Shown here in pieces: positions 1-7,934 of a stretch of 64,000 bases of DNA (the first letter of the stretch is position 1; each line of letters starts with the position of its first letter). The notes under the pieces are model-generated. The model saw only the letters and a list, made by a program, of their open reading frames with translations. It was not told where the DNA came from and searched no databases. The position numbers were made by a program, and so were the translations under genes. This DNA is from Actinoalloteichus hoggarensis (GTDB lineage Bacteria; Actinomycetota; Actinomycetes; Mycobacteriales; Pseudonocardiaceae): assembly GCF_002234535.1 (NCBI RefSeq), contig NZ_CP022521.1, positions 3,038,001-3,102,000 of the forward strand, given 5' to 3'.

Positions 1-65
1 GGTCGAGGAGCTGCTTCCCGCCCCCCGCCGCCGTCCGCGCGGGGATCGAGACCAGAGGAGCACAC

Positions 66-1100
66 GTGTCCCGACCGTCCCCGCAGGACGGCCGAGCCAG
101 GCCCGCCACGGATGCCCCCGAGCGGACCGCCGCCGAGACCCCTGCCGGACCCGTCGAAGCCGAGGCGCCGAGCGCCGGCGGGGCGCCCGACCCGCTCGCG
201 GCGCCGTCCTCGTCCCGCGTCACCGAGGCGGCGGCCGTCGACGGCACCTCGCCGAGCCCGCTCGTCGTCGGGCCGCCGAAGCCTACTGCGGCGGCCTCGT
301 CCGGGAGTCTCCCGGCTGCATCGGCTGATTCCGCCGGGCGGCCTGCCGCCGACGTTCTCGGGCGGCCCGCCACCGGTTCCGTGAGGCGGCTCGCCGCCGG
401 CTCCCCTGGGCGGCTCGCCGCTCACTCCTTTGGGCGGCTCGCCGCCGTCCTCTGGGACATGGACGGCACCCTCCTCGACTCCGAGAAGCTGTGGGCCATC
501 GCCCTGGAGGAGACCGCCGCCGAACTGGGCGGCGTGATCAGCGCCGAGGCACGAGCCGCGATGGTGGGCTCCAACATGAGCAACAGCATGGGCATCCTGC
601 TCGCCGACCTGGGCCTCCCCGTCACACCGGACACGGTCGCCTCCGCCGGGGCCCGAGTCGCCGATCTCACCCGCGAGCTGTTCCGTACCGACCTGCTCTG
701 GCGTCCGGGCGCGCAGGAGGCCCTGCACGCCGTGCACGACACCGGCGTGCCGATGGCACTCGTGACCTCCACGATCCGGTCCCTGGGCGAGGTCGCGCTG
801 CTGACCATCGGCTCCGAACTCTTCACGACCGCCGTCTTCGGTGACGAGGTGCCGCACAACAAGCCGCACCCCGCGCCGTACCTCCAGGCCGCCGCCGCGC
901 TCGGAGTGAACCCCGCCGACACCGTCGCCGTCGAGGACTCGCCCGTCGGCGTCGCCTCGGCGGTCGCCGCGGGCTGCACGGTGCTGGTGGTGCCCTGCGA
1001 GGTGCCCGTCGAATCGGGAGAACGCCGGGTGCTTCGGGAGTCGCTCATCGGGGTCGATCCGGCCTTCCTGGCCGGGCTGCTGCCCGCTCCCGCCGTCTGA
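66..1100 (+). CDS. HAD-superfamily phosphatase with long repetitive N-terminal extension
   Basis: A 344-residue protein. The HAD hydrolase core begins only near residue 125. Motif I is DMDGT (nucleophile D131, acid/base D133), followed by a TST motif II, a lysine in NKPHP (motif III) and VEDSPVG (motif IV). This pattern fits the HAD-IA, beta-phosphoglucomutase-like phosphatases, which are usually about 220-230 residues and act on small phosphorylated metabolites in the cytosol; the substrate cannot be read here. The GTG start is favoured because AGAGGAG lies about 5 bases upstream. The first 125 residues are Ala/Pro/Gly-rich and probably disordered, ending in 8-residue repeats (GRLAAHSF type) encoded by a 24-bp tandem repeat. 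A shorter protein from an internal start is possible. Convergent with the next gene. Confidence 0.85.
   Translation: MSRPSPQDGRARPATDAPERTAAETPAGPVEAEAPSAGGAPDPLAAPSSSRVTEAAAVDGTSPSPLVVGPPKPTAAASSGSLPAASADSAGRPAADVLGRPATGSVRRLAAGSPGRLAAHSFGRLAAVLWDMDGTLLDSEKLWAIALEETAAELGGVISAEARAAMVGSNMSNSMGILLADLGLPVTPDTVASAGARVADLTRELFRTDLLWRPGAQEALHAVHDTGVPMALVTSTIRSLGEVALLTIGSELFTTAVFGDEVPHNKPHPAPYLQAAAALGVNPADTVAVEDSPVGVASAVAAGCTVLVVPCEVPVESGERRVLRESLIGVDPAFLAGLLPAPAV
336..446 (+). repeat. 24-bp coding tandem repeat (about 4.6 copies)
   Basis: Units start at 336, 360, 384, 408 and a partial unit at 432; each begins (G/A)GGCGGC(C/T)CGCC or a close variant. They encode 8-residue repeats of the type (G/R)R(P/L)A(A/T) plus three variable residues, directly before the HAD catalytic core. 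The 24-bp period keeps the frame, so copy number could vary without breaking the gene. Confidence 0.85.
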
Positions 1101-1154
1101 GCGGCAGCCCGCCGGCCCACGCGGGCCGCCGACCCGGCCGTATCCCGCGCCGCG

Positions 1155-1179
1155 CCGGTCCGTGTCGGTACGGGACCGG
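1155..1179. terminator. Hairpin between convergent genes
   Basis: A 7-bp perfect stem CCGGTCC/GGACCGG with an 11-nt loop lies between the stop of the HAD gene and the stop of the LLM gene. A second smaller hairpin, CGGCCC/GGGCCG with a 4-nt loop, lies at 1113-1128. There is no T-tract, which is common for actinomycete terminators. It could serve both strands. Confidence 0.5.
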
Positions 1180-1180
1180 G

Positions 1181-1999
1181 CTAGCTCGCGGCCTTCAGGG
1201 CCGCGGCGAACTCGTAGTCCCGCCGCCAGCCGGCCCTGGTCGGCGGCAGGATCACCCGCTCCGTGCCCGCATCGGCGTACGCGGCGAGCTGCGCCGCGGC
1301 CCGCTTGGGGTCGGCGTCCAGCGCGGGCGCCACCACCGTCGCGCGAGGCACCGGGCGCCCGTGGTCCGCGGCCAGCTCCGCCAGTCTGGTGAGCCGTGTG
1401 GCCACCTCCGTCGCGGGCAGCCCGAGCGACACCCAGCCGTCGCCGAACTCCGCCGCCCTGCGCAGGGCTCGGTCGCCGTCGCCCGCCACCAACACGGGCG
1501 GCATGGCCGATCCGGGCGTCAACGTCACCTCCGTCCCGTCGGCCAGCACGGTCGGGAGGCCGCCGATCAGGCCGGGCAGCACCCGCAACGCCTCGTCGGT
1601 GCGAGTCCCCCTGTCCTTGAAGGAGACCCCGGCGGCCCGCCAGCCGATGTCGCCGTGGGCGGGATTGCCGGTGCCGACGCCGAGCACGACGCGACCGCCG
1701 GACAACAGCTGAAGGGTGCTGACCTGCTTCGCCGCCCAGGCAGGCTGCCGCAGGGCGGGCAGCAGCACTCCGAATCCGATGGTGATCCGCTCGGTCACCG
1801 CCGCCGCGGTGGCCAGCACCACGGTGCTGTCCAGCATCGGGGCGCTCGCCACCAGATGGTCGGTGGACCAGACGGAGTCGAGCCCGACCTCCTCGGCGAA
1901 ACGGGCGCTCGCACCGATCTCGTTGGATATCGGCTGATCAGGGTATGGCGTGGAGGACGGGAGGATCACGCCAATCTCTAAGATCATGCCGGGTGGCAA
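1181..1999 (-). CDS. LLM-class (luciferase-like, probably F420-dependent) oxidoreductase
   Basis: A 272-residue TIM-barrel flavin/F420 monooxygenase family protein. Visible family features are EIGVILPSS at the first strand, FAEEVGLDSVWSTDH, ITIGFGVLLPALRQPAWAAKQ, LSGGRVVLGVGTG and the C-terminal VILPPTRAG. Actinobacterial members of this class mostly use F420 rather than FMN, so F420-dependent hydride transfer is the likely reaction; the substrate is unknown. The TTG at 1999 has a GGAG 7 bases upstream, whereas the ATG at 1987 has none at proper spacing, so TTG is kept. It lies alone between a convergent gene and a citrate synthase terminator, so it is probably monocistronic. Confidence 0.85.
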   Translation of the reverse strand: MPPGMILEIGVILPSSTPYPDQPISNEIGASARFAEEVGLDSVWSTDHLVASAPMLDSTVVLATAAAVTERITIGFGVLLPALRQPAWAAKQVSTLQLLSGGRVVLGVGTGNPAHGDIGWRAAGVSFKDRGTRTDEALRVLPGLIGGLPTVLADGTEVTLTPGSAMPPVLVAGDGDRALRRAAEFGDGWVSLGLPATEVATRLTRLAELAADHGRPVPRATVVAPALDADPKRAAAQLAAYADAGTERVILPPTRAGWRRDYEFAAALKAAS

Positions 2000-2030
2000 C
2001 CGTGGTCTCCGCCGGATTATTCCTTGACGC

Positions 2031-2057
2031 CACCGGGCGGGCCGGGCCCGCCCGGTG
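2031..2057 (-). terminator. Strong hairpin after citrate synthase
   Basis: Perfect 13-bp inverted repeat CACCGGGCGGGCC / GGCCCGCCCGGTG with a single central G, 18 bp beyond the stop codon of the minus-strand citrate synthase. It has the form of a factor-independent actinomycete terminator without a T-run. Confidence 0.7.
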
Positions 2058-2075
2058 CCGCGTCGAAGGTCCTGC

Positions 2076-3239
2076 TCAGCGCAACGGCAACGGCAACGGC
2101 TGCGGGGCGTCCGGGCCGACGTAGCGCGCGGCGGGACGGATGATGCGGCCGCCCTCGGCCTGCTCCAGGATGTTGGCGGTCCAGCCCACCACCCGACTGA
2201 CCGCGAAGGTCGGCGTGAACAGCGGGCGCGGGATGCCGCACAGCTCCATCACCACGCCCGCGTAGAACTCCACGTTCGCGTACAACTCGCGGCCCGGCTT
2301 CAGCTCCGCCAGGATCTCGACCACCCGACGTTCGACGGTCGTCGCGAAGTCGACCAACGGGCCGCCCAGCTCGGCGGCCTTCTCGCGGAGGAGCACGGCC
2401 CTCGGATCGTTCGTCCGATAGACGGCGTGGCCGAAGCCCATGATGCGTTCGCCCGCGAGGACCTTCGCACGGACCCAGTCGTCGATGCGGTCCGGCGTGC
2501 CGATGTCGTCGACGGAGTCCAGCGCCCGATCCGGGGCTCCGCCGTGGAGCGGACCGGTGAAGGCGCCGATCGCGGCGGTGACCGCCGACACGACGTCGGC
2601 GCCCGCCGAGGCCACCACCCTGGCGGTGAAGGTGGAGGCGTTGAAACCGTGGTCGACGGTCGCGATCAGGTAGGTCTCCACGGCACGAACGTGCGCGGGG
2701 GCGGGGTCCTCGATCCCCAGCATCGCCAACCAGTTCGCGGCGTGCGACAGTTCGGGGCGAGGCTCGATCGGCTCCAGTCCGGCACGAAGTCGGTGCAGGG
2801 CGGCGAGGATCGTCGGCGTCACGGCGCACACGAGCAGCGCGTCGGCCCGCCGTCGTTCCGGCGGCGCGTCCCACAGCGCGGGCAGATCGTGCACGGCGCC
2901 CAGCGCGGACAGGGCCGTCCGCAGCCCCGACATCGGGTCGGCGGACGGCCCGAGCGCCGCGATCGAGGGCAGCAGGGCGCGCAGCCGCTCGGGCAGCACC
3001 CGCAGGGGGGCGATCTCGGCGACGAAGCGCGTCAGCTCCGCCGGGTCGGGCAGCCTGCCCTCGACGAACAGGAACCACGTCTCCTCGAAGGAACGCGACG
3101 CGGCCAGGTCGATCGCCGAGTACTGCCGGTAGTGGTAGAAGCCTTCTCTTCCCCGTACGTCGCCGATCTCGGTGGTCGTGACGACGACGTCGCGAAGGCC
3201 TGCGGGAACCTCGATCGATCCGTCCACAGTGACAGACAT
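2076..3239 (-). CDS. Citrate synthase (or 2-methylcitrate synthase)
   Basis: A 387-residue citrate synthase-fold protein condensing an acyl-CoA with oxaloacetate (TCA or methylcitrate cycle, cytosol). The start is fixed by AAGGAGG just upstream of the ATG at 3239. Visible active-site elements are VDHGFNAST (H196), GPLHGGA (H231) and MGFGHAVYRTNDPRA (H270). At the place of the usual catalytic Asp (NVDFY-type motif) this protein reads NVEFYAG, a Glu (E323). The C-terminal FTPTFAVSRVVGWTANILEQ is typical. It is divergently transcribed from a second citrate synthase carrying a DNA-binding domain, across a 90-bp region with a palindromic repeat. The two are therefore probably co-regulated. Citrate and methylcitrate synthase cannot be separated by eye. 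Confidence 0.9.
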   Translation of the reverse strand: MSVTVDGSIEVPAGLRDVVVTTTEIGDVRGREGFYHYRQYSAIDLAASRSFEETWFLFVEGRLPDPAELTRFVAEIAPLRVLPERLRALLPSIAALGPSADPMSGLRTALSALGAVHDLPALWDAPPERRRADALLVCAVTPTILAALHRLRAGLEPIEPRPELSHAANWLAMLGIEDPAPAHVRAVETYLIATVDHGFNASTFTARVVASAGADVVSAVTAAIGAFTGPLHGGAPDRALDSVDDIGTPDRIDDWVRAKVLAGERIMGFGHAVYRTNDPRAVLLREKAAELGGPLVDFATTVERRVVEILAELKPGRELYANVEFYAGVVMELCGIPRPLFTPTFAVSRVVGWTANILEQAEGGRIIRPAARYVGPDAPQPLPLPLR

Positions 3240-3285
3240 GTGCACCTCCTTGGTGGTGTGCACTGTCGACTCGGCACTCCTGTAT

Positions 3286-3311
3286 TGTCAATATTGATGC
3301 AGTCAATATGA
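3286..3311. promoter_or_regulatory. Palindromic operator between divergent citrate synthase genes
   Basis: The perfect 10-bp palindrome TCAATATTGA (3288-3297) is followed after 5 bp by a second copy of its left part, TCAATATG (3303-3310), so GTCAATAT occurs twice 15 bp apart. On the minus strand the repeats contain -35-like TTGACT and TTGACA. The AT-rich block stands out from the GC-rich surroundings. It is the obvious site for autoregulation by the HTH domain of the neighbouring citrate synthase; that assignment is inference. Confidence 0.6.
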
Positions 3312-3329
3312 ACGGGAGGATCGCAGGTC

Positions 3330-4541
3330 ATGGCCGACTCCACCGCCGTCGAAGGTGATTCGCGTTACTTGACCACCGCCGAGGTGGCGCATCGCCTGGA
3401 CGTCAAGGAGGCGACGGTCTACGCCTATGTCAGCAGAGGCCTGCTGCGCAGCGTGCGAGCCAGAGGCGGACGCGGAAGCGTGTTCCGGCAGGACGAGGTC
3501 GAGGGACTCGCCGACCGGCGTCGCGACGGCAGGCAGGCCTCCGGCGCGGTCGAACGGATCCGCACCGAGCTGACGCTGATCGCCGACGACGAGCTGTACT
3601 TCCGAGGGCATCGCGCGGTCGACCTCGCCACGACCACCACGGTCGAGTCCGTCGCCCACCTGCTCTGGACCGGCGATCTCGCGGATCGGCCGCCGTTCCC
3701 CGCGCCCGCCGATCTCGTCGAGTCCGCCGAGGCCGCCATCGCCGTGCTGCCCAGGACCGCGCGACTGACCGACCGACTGCGGGTCGCCGTCGTCGCCCTG
3801 GGCGCGCTGGACCCGCTGCGCTTCGCGTTGAGCCCGGAATCGGTGATCCGCGCGGGGGAGACGCTGCTGGGCGTCCTGGCCGCCGCGCACGCGCCGCACG
3901 CCCCCCAGGGCGACACGGTCGCGCTGCGAGTGTGGCCGGTCCTCACCTCACGGCCGGTGCGGGCTCGACTGCTCACGGCGGTCCTCATCCTGCTGGCCGA
4001 CCACGACCTCGCGGTGTCCACGGTCGCCGCGCGGATCGCGGCGAACACGCGGGCCAACCCGTACGCGGTCGTCTCCGCGGGACTCGGCGCCCTCGACGGG
4101 CCCCGACACGGAGCGGCGAGCAGCCTCGCCTACCGTTTCCTGGGCGAGGCGCTGTCCGATCCGATCGACGCGCTGTCGGACCGGCTCCGCACCTCGGGCA
4201 CCGTGCCGGGCTTCGGTCATCGGGTCTACCAGCGCCGCGATCCGCGGGCGGAGCTCCTGATCACGCTGCTCCGCGAGTCGGGGGAGGCGGAGACGCCCCT
4301 GCGTGCCCTGGACGCCGTCACGGAGCGGCTGCGCGATCAGAACCCGTCGGCGTTCCCCAACATCGATCTCGCCCTCGCGGCGATGATGCACGCCTACGAC
4401 ATGCGGCCCGACGCCGGTGAGGCCGTCTTCGCCGTCTCCCGGGCCGTCGGCTGGCTGGCCCACGCGATCGAGGAGTACCGCGAGCCCGCGCTGCGGTTCC
4501 GACCGGTCGGCGTCTACACCGGAGCCCGGCCCGCTCACTGA
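3330..4541 (+). CDS. Citrate synthase fused to an N-terminal MerR/excisionase-like HTH domain
   Basis: A 403-residue protein. Residues 13-62 form a DNA-binding helix-turn-helix (YLTTAEVAHRLDVKEATVYAYVSRGLL, then a basic wing). Residues from about 75 are a citrate synthase domain with RGHRAVDLA, GPRHGAASS (H260), GFGHRVYQRRDPRAEL (H297), PNIDLALAAM (D346, catalytic Asp retained) and FAVSRAVGWLAHAIEEY. Such HTH-citrate synthases are known in actinobacteria, but their role is poorly defined. It might be an enzyme that also senses acyl-CoA/oxaloacetate and regulates itself or its neighbour. The start ATG has GGGAGG 10 bases upstream. It is divergent from the plain citrate synthase across a palindromic operator. 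Confidence 0.88.
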   Translation: MADSTAVEGDSRYLTTAEVAHRLDVKEATVYAYVSRGLLRSVRARGGRGSVFRQDEVEGLADRRRDGRQASGAVERIRTELTLIADDELYFRGHRAVDLATTTTVESVAHLLWTGDLADRPPFPAPADLVESAEAAIAVLPRTARLTDRLRVAVVALGALDPLRFALSPESVIRAGETLLGVLAAAHAPHAPQGDTVALRVWPVLTSRPVRARLLTAVLILLADHDLAVSTVAARIAANTRANPYAVVSAGLGALDGPRHGAASSLAYRFLGEALSDPIDALSDRLRTSGTVPGFGHRVYQRRDPRAELLITLLRESGEAETPLRALDAVTERLRDQNPSAFPNIDLALAAMMHAYDMRPDAGEAVFAVSRAVGWLAHAIEEYREPALRFRPVGVYTGARPAH

Positions 4542-4657
4542 GGAACCACGACGCACGACTCTCGCCGGAGCGCGAACGCCCGTGTCGATCGTCGTCTCGG
4601 CACTGACGGTCCTGTCGAGCGCCCGGTCTCGTCGGTGCCCGCGTGCAGGATGCCGCC

Positions 4658-5110
4658 ATGAACCTTCGACTCGACCGTGTCACCCCCGAGAACGTGCGAG
4701 AGGCCTGTGCGCTCGCCGTCGCACCCGAGCAGGAGGCCGTCGTCGCACCCGTCGCCGTCTCGCTGGCCGAGGCCTACGCACAGCCGGAGACGACCTGGCC
4801 GCGCCTGGTCTACGACGGCGACGACCTGGTCGGTTTCGTGATGGCGGGCTTCGATCCGGAGAATCCGGTGGAGCTGTTCCGCTGCGGCGTCTGGCGGTTG
4901 AACATCGCGGCGGGTCGGCAGGGCCGGGGCTACGGACGTTTCGCGGTCGAACAGCTCTGCGCCGAGGCACGGCGACGTGGACAGCGGCGCGTCACCGTCA
5001 TGTGGGAGGTCCATCCGGCAGGCCCCGAGGACTTCTATCGCCGGATCGGTTTCACCCCGACCGGGGAGACGTTCCACGGGCAGGTCGTCGGCGAACGCCT
5101 CCTGGACTGA
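4658..5110 (+). CDS. GNAT-family N-acetyltransferase
   Basis: A 150-residue single-domain acetyltransferase. The acetyl-CoA binding motif A is visible as NIAAGRQGRGYGRFAVEQLCAEA, followed by WEVHPAGPEDFYRRIGFTPTGE, the usual last strand with the conserved Tyr region. Overall it resembles diamine/spermidine-type GNATs, but the substrate cannot be assigned. ATG at 4658 is preferred over GTG at 4643 because AGGA (4647-4650) lies 7 bases before it. It is 117 bp downstream of the HTH-citrate synthase on the same strand and may be co-transcribed. Confidence 0.85.
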   Translation: MNLRLDRVTPENVREACALAVAPEQEAVVAPVAVSLAEAYAQPETTWPRLVYDGDDLVGFVMAGFDPENPVELFRCGVWRLNIAAGRQGRGYGRFAVEQLCAEARRRGQRRVTVMWEVHPAGPEDFYRRIGFTPTGETFHGQVVGERLLD

Positions 5111-5309
5111 CGAGACCCCGCCACCGCGGCCCGGCCGGGGACTCCGCGGCGGTCGGCTCTGGTGTCGTCGCGCCTCGGACCCTGGTCGGCGCGCAACGCG
5201 ACGTCGCAGGCGGCCACCGCCTGCGACGCCTCCGGCCACCGGGGAGCGGGCGGCGTCCGGCGTCGTGTCCGCGTGCGCGGCCATCGCGGGTCGGCCGTCG
5301 CTTTCGTGA

Positions 5310-5972
5310 TCAGCCTGCCCGGCCGAGGCGGTCGGCCGTGCGAGTGGTCTCCGGCAGTCGGTATCGCGGGGTGAGTCGCAGGACCAGCGCGCAGGCCGAC
5401 TCGACGTCGACGCGGTGCCCGACGGAGACGAACACCGGCTTCACCCCCGGCCTGGTGCGCAGCGCCCGGCCGACCACCTCGCCGTCCAGCCGCAGCGGCG
5501 TCCACTCGCCCCGTTCCCGGCCGGGTGGATCGTAGGGGCCCAGAGAGTTCTTGCCGACGCCGATGCTCGGCAGGTCCGTGAGCACACCGAGATGACAGGC
5601 CAGCCCGAAACGACGCGGGTGGGCGAGGCCCTGGCCGTCGCACACCAGCACGTTCGGCGTCACTCGCAGCCGTTCCAGCGCCCGCAGCAGCGCGGGCGCC
5701 TCGCGGAACGCGAACAGCCCCGGCACGTAGGGAAACGACGTCGTGGCGTGGACCACGGCGCTGTCGAGCACCGTCAGCGTCGTGACGTCGAGCACGGTGA
5801 CGGCGGCGACCAGTGCCCCGTCGTCGCCGACATAGGCGACGTCGAGGCCTGCGGCGGTGGCAGGCGCGCGGTCGAGGCCCGTCTGCCGGACCAGCGGCCG
5901 CAGGCGTTCCTGCACGGCGATCGCCTCGGCCTCCGTCGACGGCCACGAGTGGAGATCACGAACCCGGATCAT
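5310..5972 (-). CDS. nfi: Endonuclease V (deoxyinosine 3'-endonuclease)
   Basis: A 220-residue DNA repair nuclease that nicks DNA one base 3' of deoxyinosine (deaminated adenine). The family motifs are all present: GLDVAYVGDD with the first metal Asp, YVPGLFAFREAP with the wedge PYVPG and catalytic Glu, VLVCDGQGLAHPRRFGLACHLG with the second Asp, PSIGVGKN with the conserved Lys, and PVFVSVGHRVDVESA with the His/Asp. The length is standard. It is convergent with the GNAT gene and stands alone, so it is likely an independently expressed housekeeping repair gene. Confidence 0.93.
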   Translation of the reverse strand: MIRVRDLHSWPSTEAEAIAVQERLRPLVRQTGLDRAPATAAGLDVAYVGDDGALVAAVTVLDVTTLTVLDSAVVHATTSFPYVPGLFAFREAPALLRALERLRVTPNVLVCDGQGLAHPRRFGLACHLGVLTDLPSIGVGKNSLGPYDPPGRERGEWTPLRLDGEVVGRALRTRPGVKPVFVSVGHRVDVESACALVLRLTPRYRLPETTRTADRLGRAG

Positions 5973-6311
5973 CAGGGAATGCTAGGTGTGTGAACGGACG
6001 TCGCGACCGCGGCGTGGCCGCCGCCGCGGGTCGGTGGACGGGAGCTCGATCCGGCGCGTCGACGGCACGCCGAAGCCGCCGACGGCGAGAGCGGCCGGGT
6101 GCCCTGGTGGCGTGGCGAGGTGATCGCGGCCGCCGGACCGGGCCCGCGCCGAGGCCGTTCGGCCGCGACGATCGGCGTGCCCCGTTCACCGGGACACCAA
6201 CCCCTGCCCGGCGGGTGCGACGCGGTCCGGCCCGAACGGCCTCCGGCACGGCGGCCGGATCGGGGGCCGGTGCGTCGACCCTGTTCGCGCGTGGACCCCG
6301 GGCGGGGAGGC
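5973..6311. other. Intergenic region, no gene supported
   Basis: 339 bp between endonuclease V and peptide deformylase. It is very GC- and Arg-codon-rich in every frame with no family resemblance, and presumably holds the nfi promoter and the deformylase terminator. No strong hairpin or operator was recognised. Confidence 0.4.
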
Positions 6312-6977
6312 TCAGCCCTTCAACGCCTCCGCGCGGGCGGCTCGCTCGGCGAAGATCTCCTCGCGTCGTTCGTTCATCTCCCGCAGTGCCGTCTTACGAT
6401 CGCGGCCGGACAGCCGGTCGATGTAGAGCCTGCCGTCGAGGTGGTCCGTCTCGTGCTGGAGGCAGCGGGCGAAGAAGTCGTCCCCCGTCAACGTGAGGGG
6501 CTCGCCATGCATGTCCTGGCCGTGCACCACGGCCCGATCCGGCCGGGCCACCGTCATGAACGGGCCGGGCACCGACAGACAGCCCTCCATGCCGTCGGCC
6601 AGTCGCCGTTCCGCGGCGGGGATGTCCTCGACCACCGGGTTGGCGATGTGGCCGACGTGGCGGACACCGCTGAGGTCCGGGATGTCGTACACGAACAGTC
6701 GCAGGTCGACGCCGACCTGGTTCGCCGCGAGACCGACGCCCTCGGCGACGTACATCGTCGCGAACATGTCGTCGATCAGGCGAGCCAGTTCCGGCGTGCC
6801 GAAGTCGACGACGTCCTGGCAGGGCCGGTGCAGGACCTCTTCACCGACGACCGTCACCCGCAGCACCGAACCGCGGTCGGCCTCGGGGGCCCGACGCGGG
6901 AAGGCGCCGTCGATCGGCTTGCCCAGCACACGTACTCGGCGATCGACGGAGCGGGGACGATCCGAACCCACGGTCAT
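6312..6977 (-). CDS. def: Peptide deformylase
   Basis: A 221-residue metallopeptidase that removes the formyl group from nascent-chain N-terminal Met. The three diagnostic motifs are present: GVGLAANQVG (motif 1), EGCLSVPG (motif 2, Cys metal ligand) and QHETDHLDG (motif 3, HExxH). About 45 residues of extra N-terminal sequence precede motif-bearing core strands, as in several actinobacterial type I deformylases. The ATG at 6977 is chosen because GAGAGGG lies upstream; the frame is open further upstream but encodes unlikely Cys/His-rich sequence. The gene is divergent from an ArsR-like regulator across two CTTTGCAAAG palindromes, suggesting it is regulated and may be an additional rather than the sole housekeeping deformylase. 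Confidence 0.92.
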   Translation of the reverse strand: MTVGSDRPRSVDRRVRVLGKPIDGAFPRRAPEADRGSVLRVTVVGEEVLHRPCQDVVDFGTPELARLIDDMFATMYVAEGVGLAANQVGVDLRLFVYDIPDLSGVRHVGHIANPVVEDIPAAERRLADGMEGCLSVPGPFMTVARPDRAVVHGQDMHGEPLTLTGDDFFARCLQHETDHLDGRLYIDRLSGRDRKTALREMNERREEIFAERAARAEALKG

Positions 6978-7046
6978 ACGACGAGAGCCCTCTCTGCGGG
7001 AGCGGCCCGGCGTGCTGTGCCAGTGGCCGCAGAAGTTGACCGGACG

Positions 7047-7073
7047 CTTTGCAAAGTAGCAGACTTTGCAAAA
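7047..7073. promoter_or_regulatory. Paired CTTTGCAAA operators
   Basis: The perfect palindrome CTTTGCAAAG (7047-7056) and a second copy CTTTGCAAAA (7064-7073) are spaced 17 bp centre to centre. The second copy overlaps the ATG of the regulator at 7073. They form the divergent control region of the regulator and peptide deformylase. Binding by the adjacent ArsR-like protein is inferred. Confidence 0.7.
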
Positions 7074-7738
7074 TGAGCAGCGATGGCATCCTCGATTCCA
7101 GTCCGGTCGCCTCGGCACCCGCCGAGGATCTTCCCGAGCACGCCGTGCGAGTGGCGCTGCTCGACCTGCTGAAGGACGCCGAGACGATCACCGCGACCGA
7201 GGCCGCCAAGGCACTCGGCTACAGCTCCGGGCTGTGCTCTTTTCACCTGCGGAGCCTCGCCCGTCACGGTTATGTCGAGGAGGCTCCCCACGAGGGCGGC
7301 CGTGCCCGCCCGTGGCGACTGCGTGGCAGGGCCGGATCGCCCCGCCCCGCCTCGGCGGATGCGGCGTCCCGGGCCGCCGAGGACTCGGCCGCCGAGGACC
7401 GGCCCGACGGCGACTTCGGCGAGTTGGCCCGAGGACTGGAGGACGAGAGCCACCGCCGGTGGCTGGCGCACCGTGCGGCCGCGCCCCCGGACTGGCAGCG
7501 CGACGAGGCGTTCAGCTCCGTGGTGTACCTGACGCCGGAAGAGCTGGCCGAGCTGGGTGACGCCGTCCGGCAGCTGCTCGCGCGGTACCGCGGGCGCGAC
7601 ACCCGCGCCGAGATGCGACCGGAGGAGGCCGTGCCGGTGGCCGCCGTGATGCGCCTGTTCCCGCTGATCGCGGATGCGGAGGTCGAGGTGGGTGCCGCGC
7701 ACGGGGGTGCTCCCGACATCGGTGGCCCCGGCACATGA
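7073..7738 (+). CDS. ArsR-like winged-helix transcriptional regulator
   Basis: A 221-residue protein. An N-terminal winged HTH (residues about 22-80: AVRVALLDLLKDAETITATEAAKALGYSSGLCSFHLRSLARHGYV split over helix-turn-helix and wing) is followed by a linker and a C-terminal domain with DDE/SHRRWLAHRAA and LTPEELAELGDAVRQLLARYRGRD. The latter resembles the effector/dimer part of actinobacterial HTH_20-type regulators. The ATG at 7073 has no Shine-Dalgarno and abuts a palindrome. An upstream TTG at 7049 lies inside the first palindrome and is a poorer candidate. It probably represses itself and the divergent deformylase. Confidence 0.8.
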   Translation: MSSDGILDSSPVASAPAEDLPEHAVRVALLDLLKDAETITATEAAKALGYSSGLCSFHLRSLARHGYVEEAPHEGGRARPWRLRGRAGSPRPASADAASRAAEDSAAEDRPDGDFGELARGLEDESHRRWLAHRAAAPPDWQRDEAFSSVVYLTPEELAELGDAVRQLLARYRGRDTRAEMRPEEAVPVAAVMRLFPLIADAEVEVGAAHGGAPDIGGPGT

Positions 7739-7934
7739 CCGGTCGCGGCGCGTCGGGCCGTCGCGGGCCGACGGCCGACGACCGCGCCGTACCCCAACCG
7801 CGGCGTACCGGCCGACTGGCCGACGGCTGGTCCGGACGAGAGGGCGCGGACGCCGCGGACCGGCGACGAGTCGAGTGCCCCGAGTCCGAGACCGCTCCTG
7901 AGCAGTCGCCTGCGGCGTGCGCGGTCCGCGGCGT

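Noticed and set aside
6978-7118. N-terminal extension of peptide deformylase (Cys/His-rich, would start at 7118)
   Set aside because: It would cross the operator and overlap the divergent regulator; an internal ATG with ribosome site at 6977 fits better.
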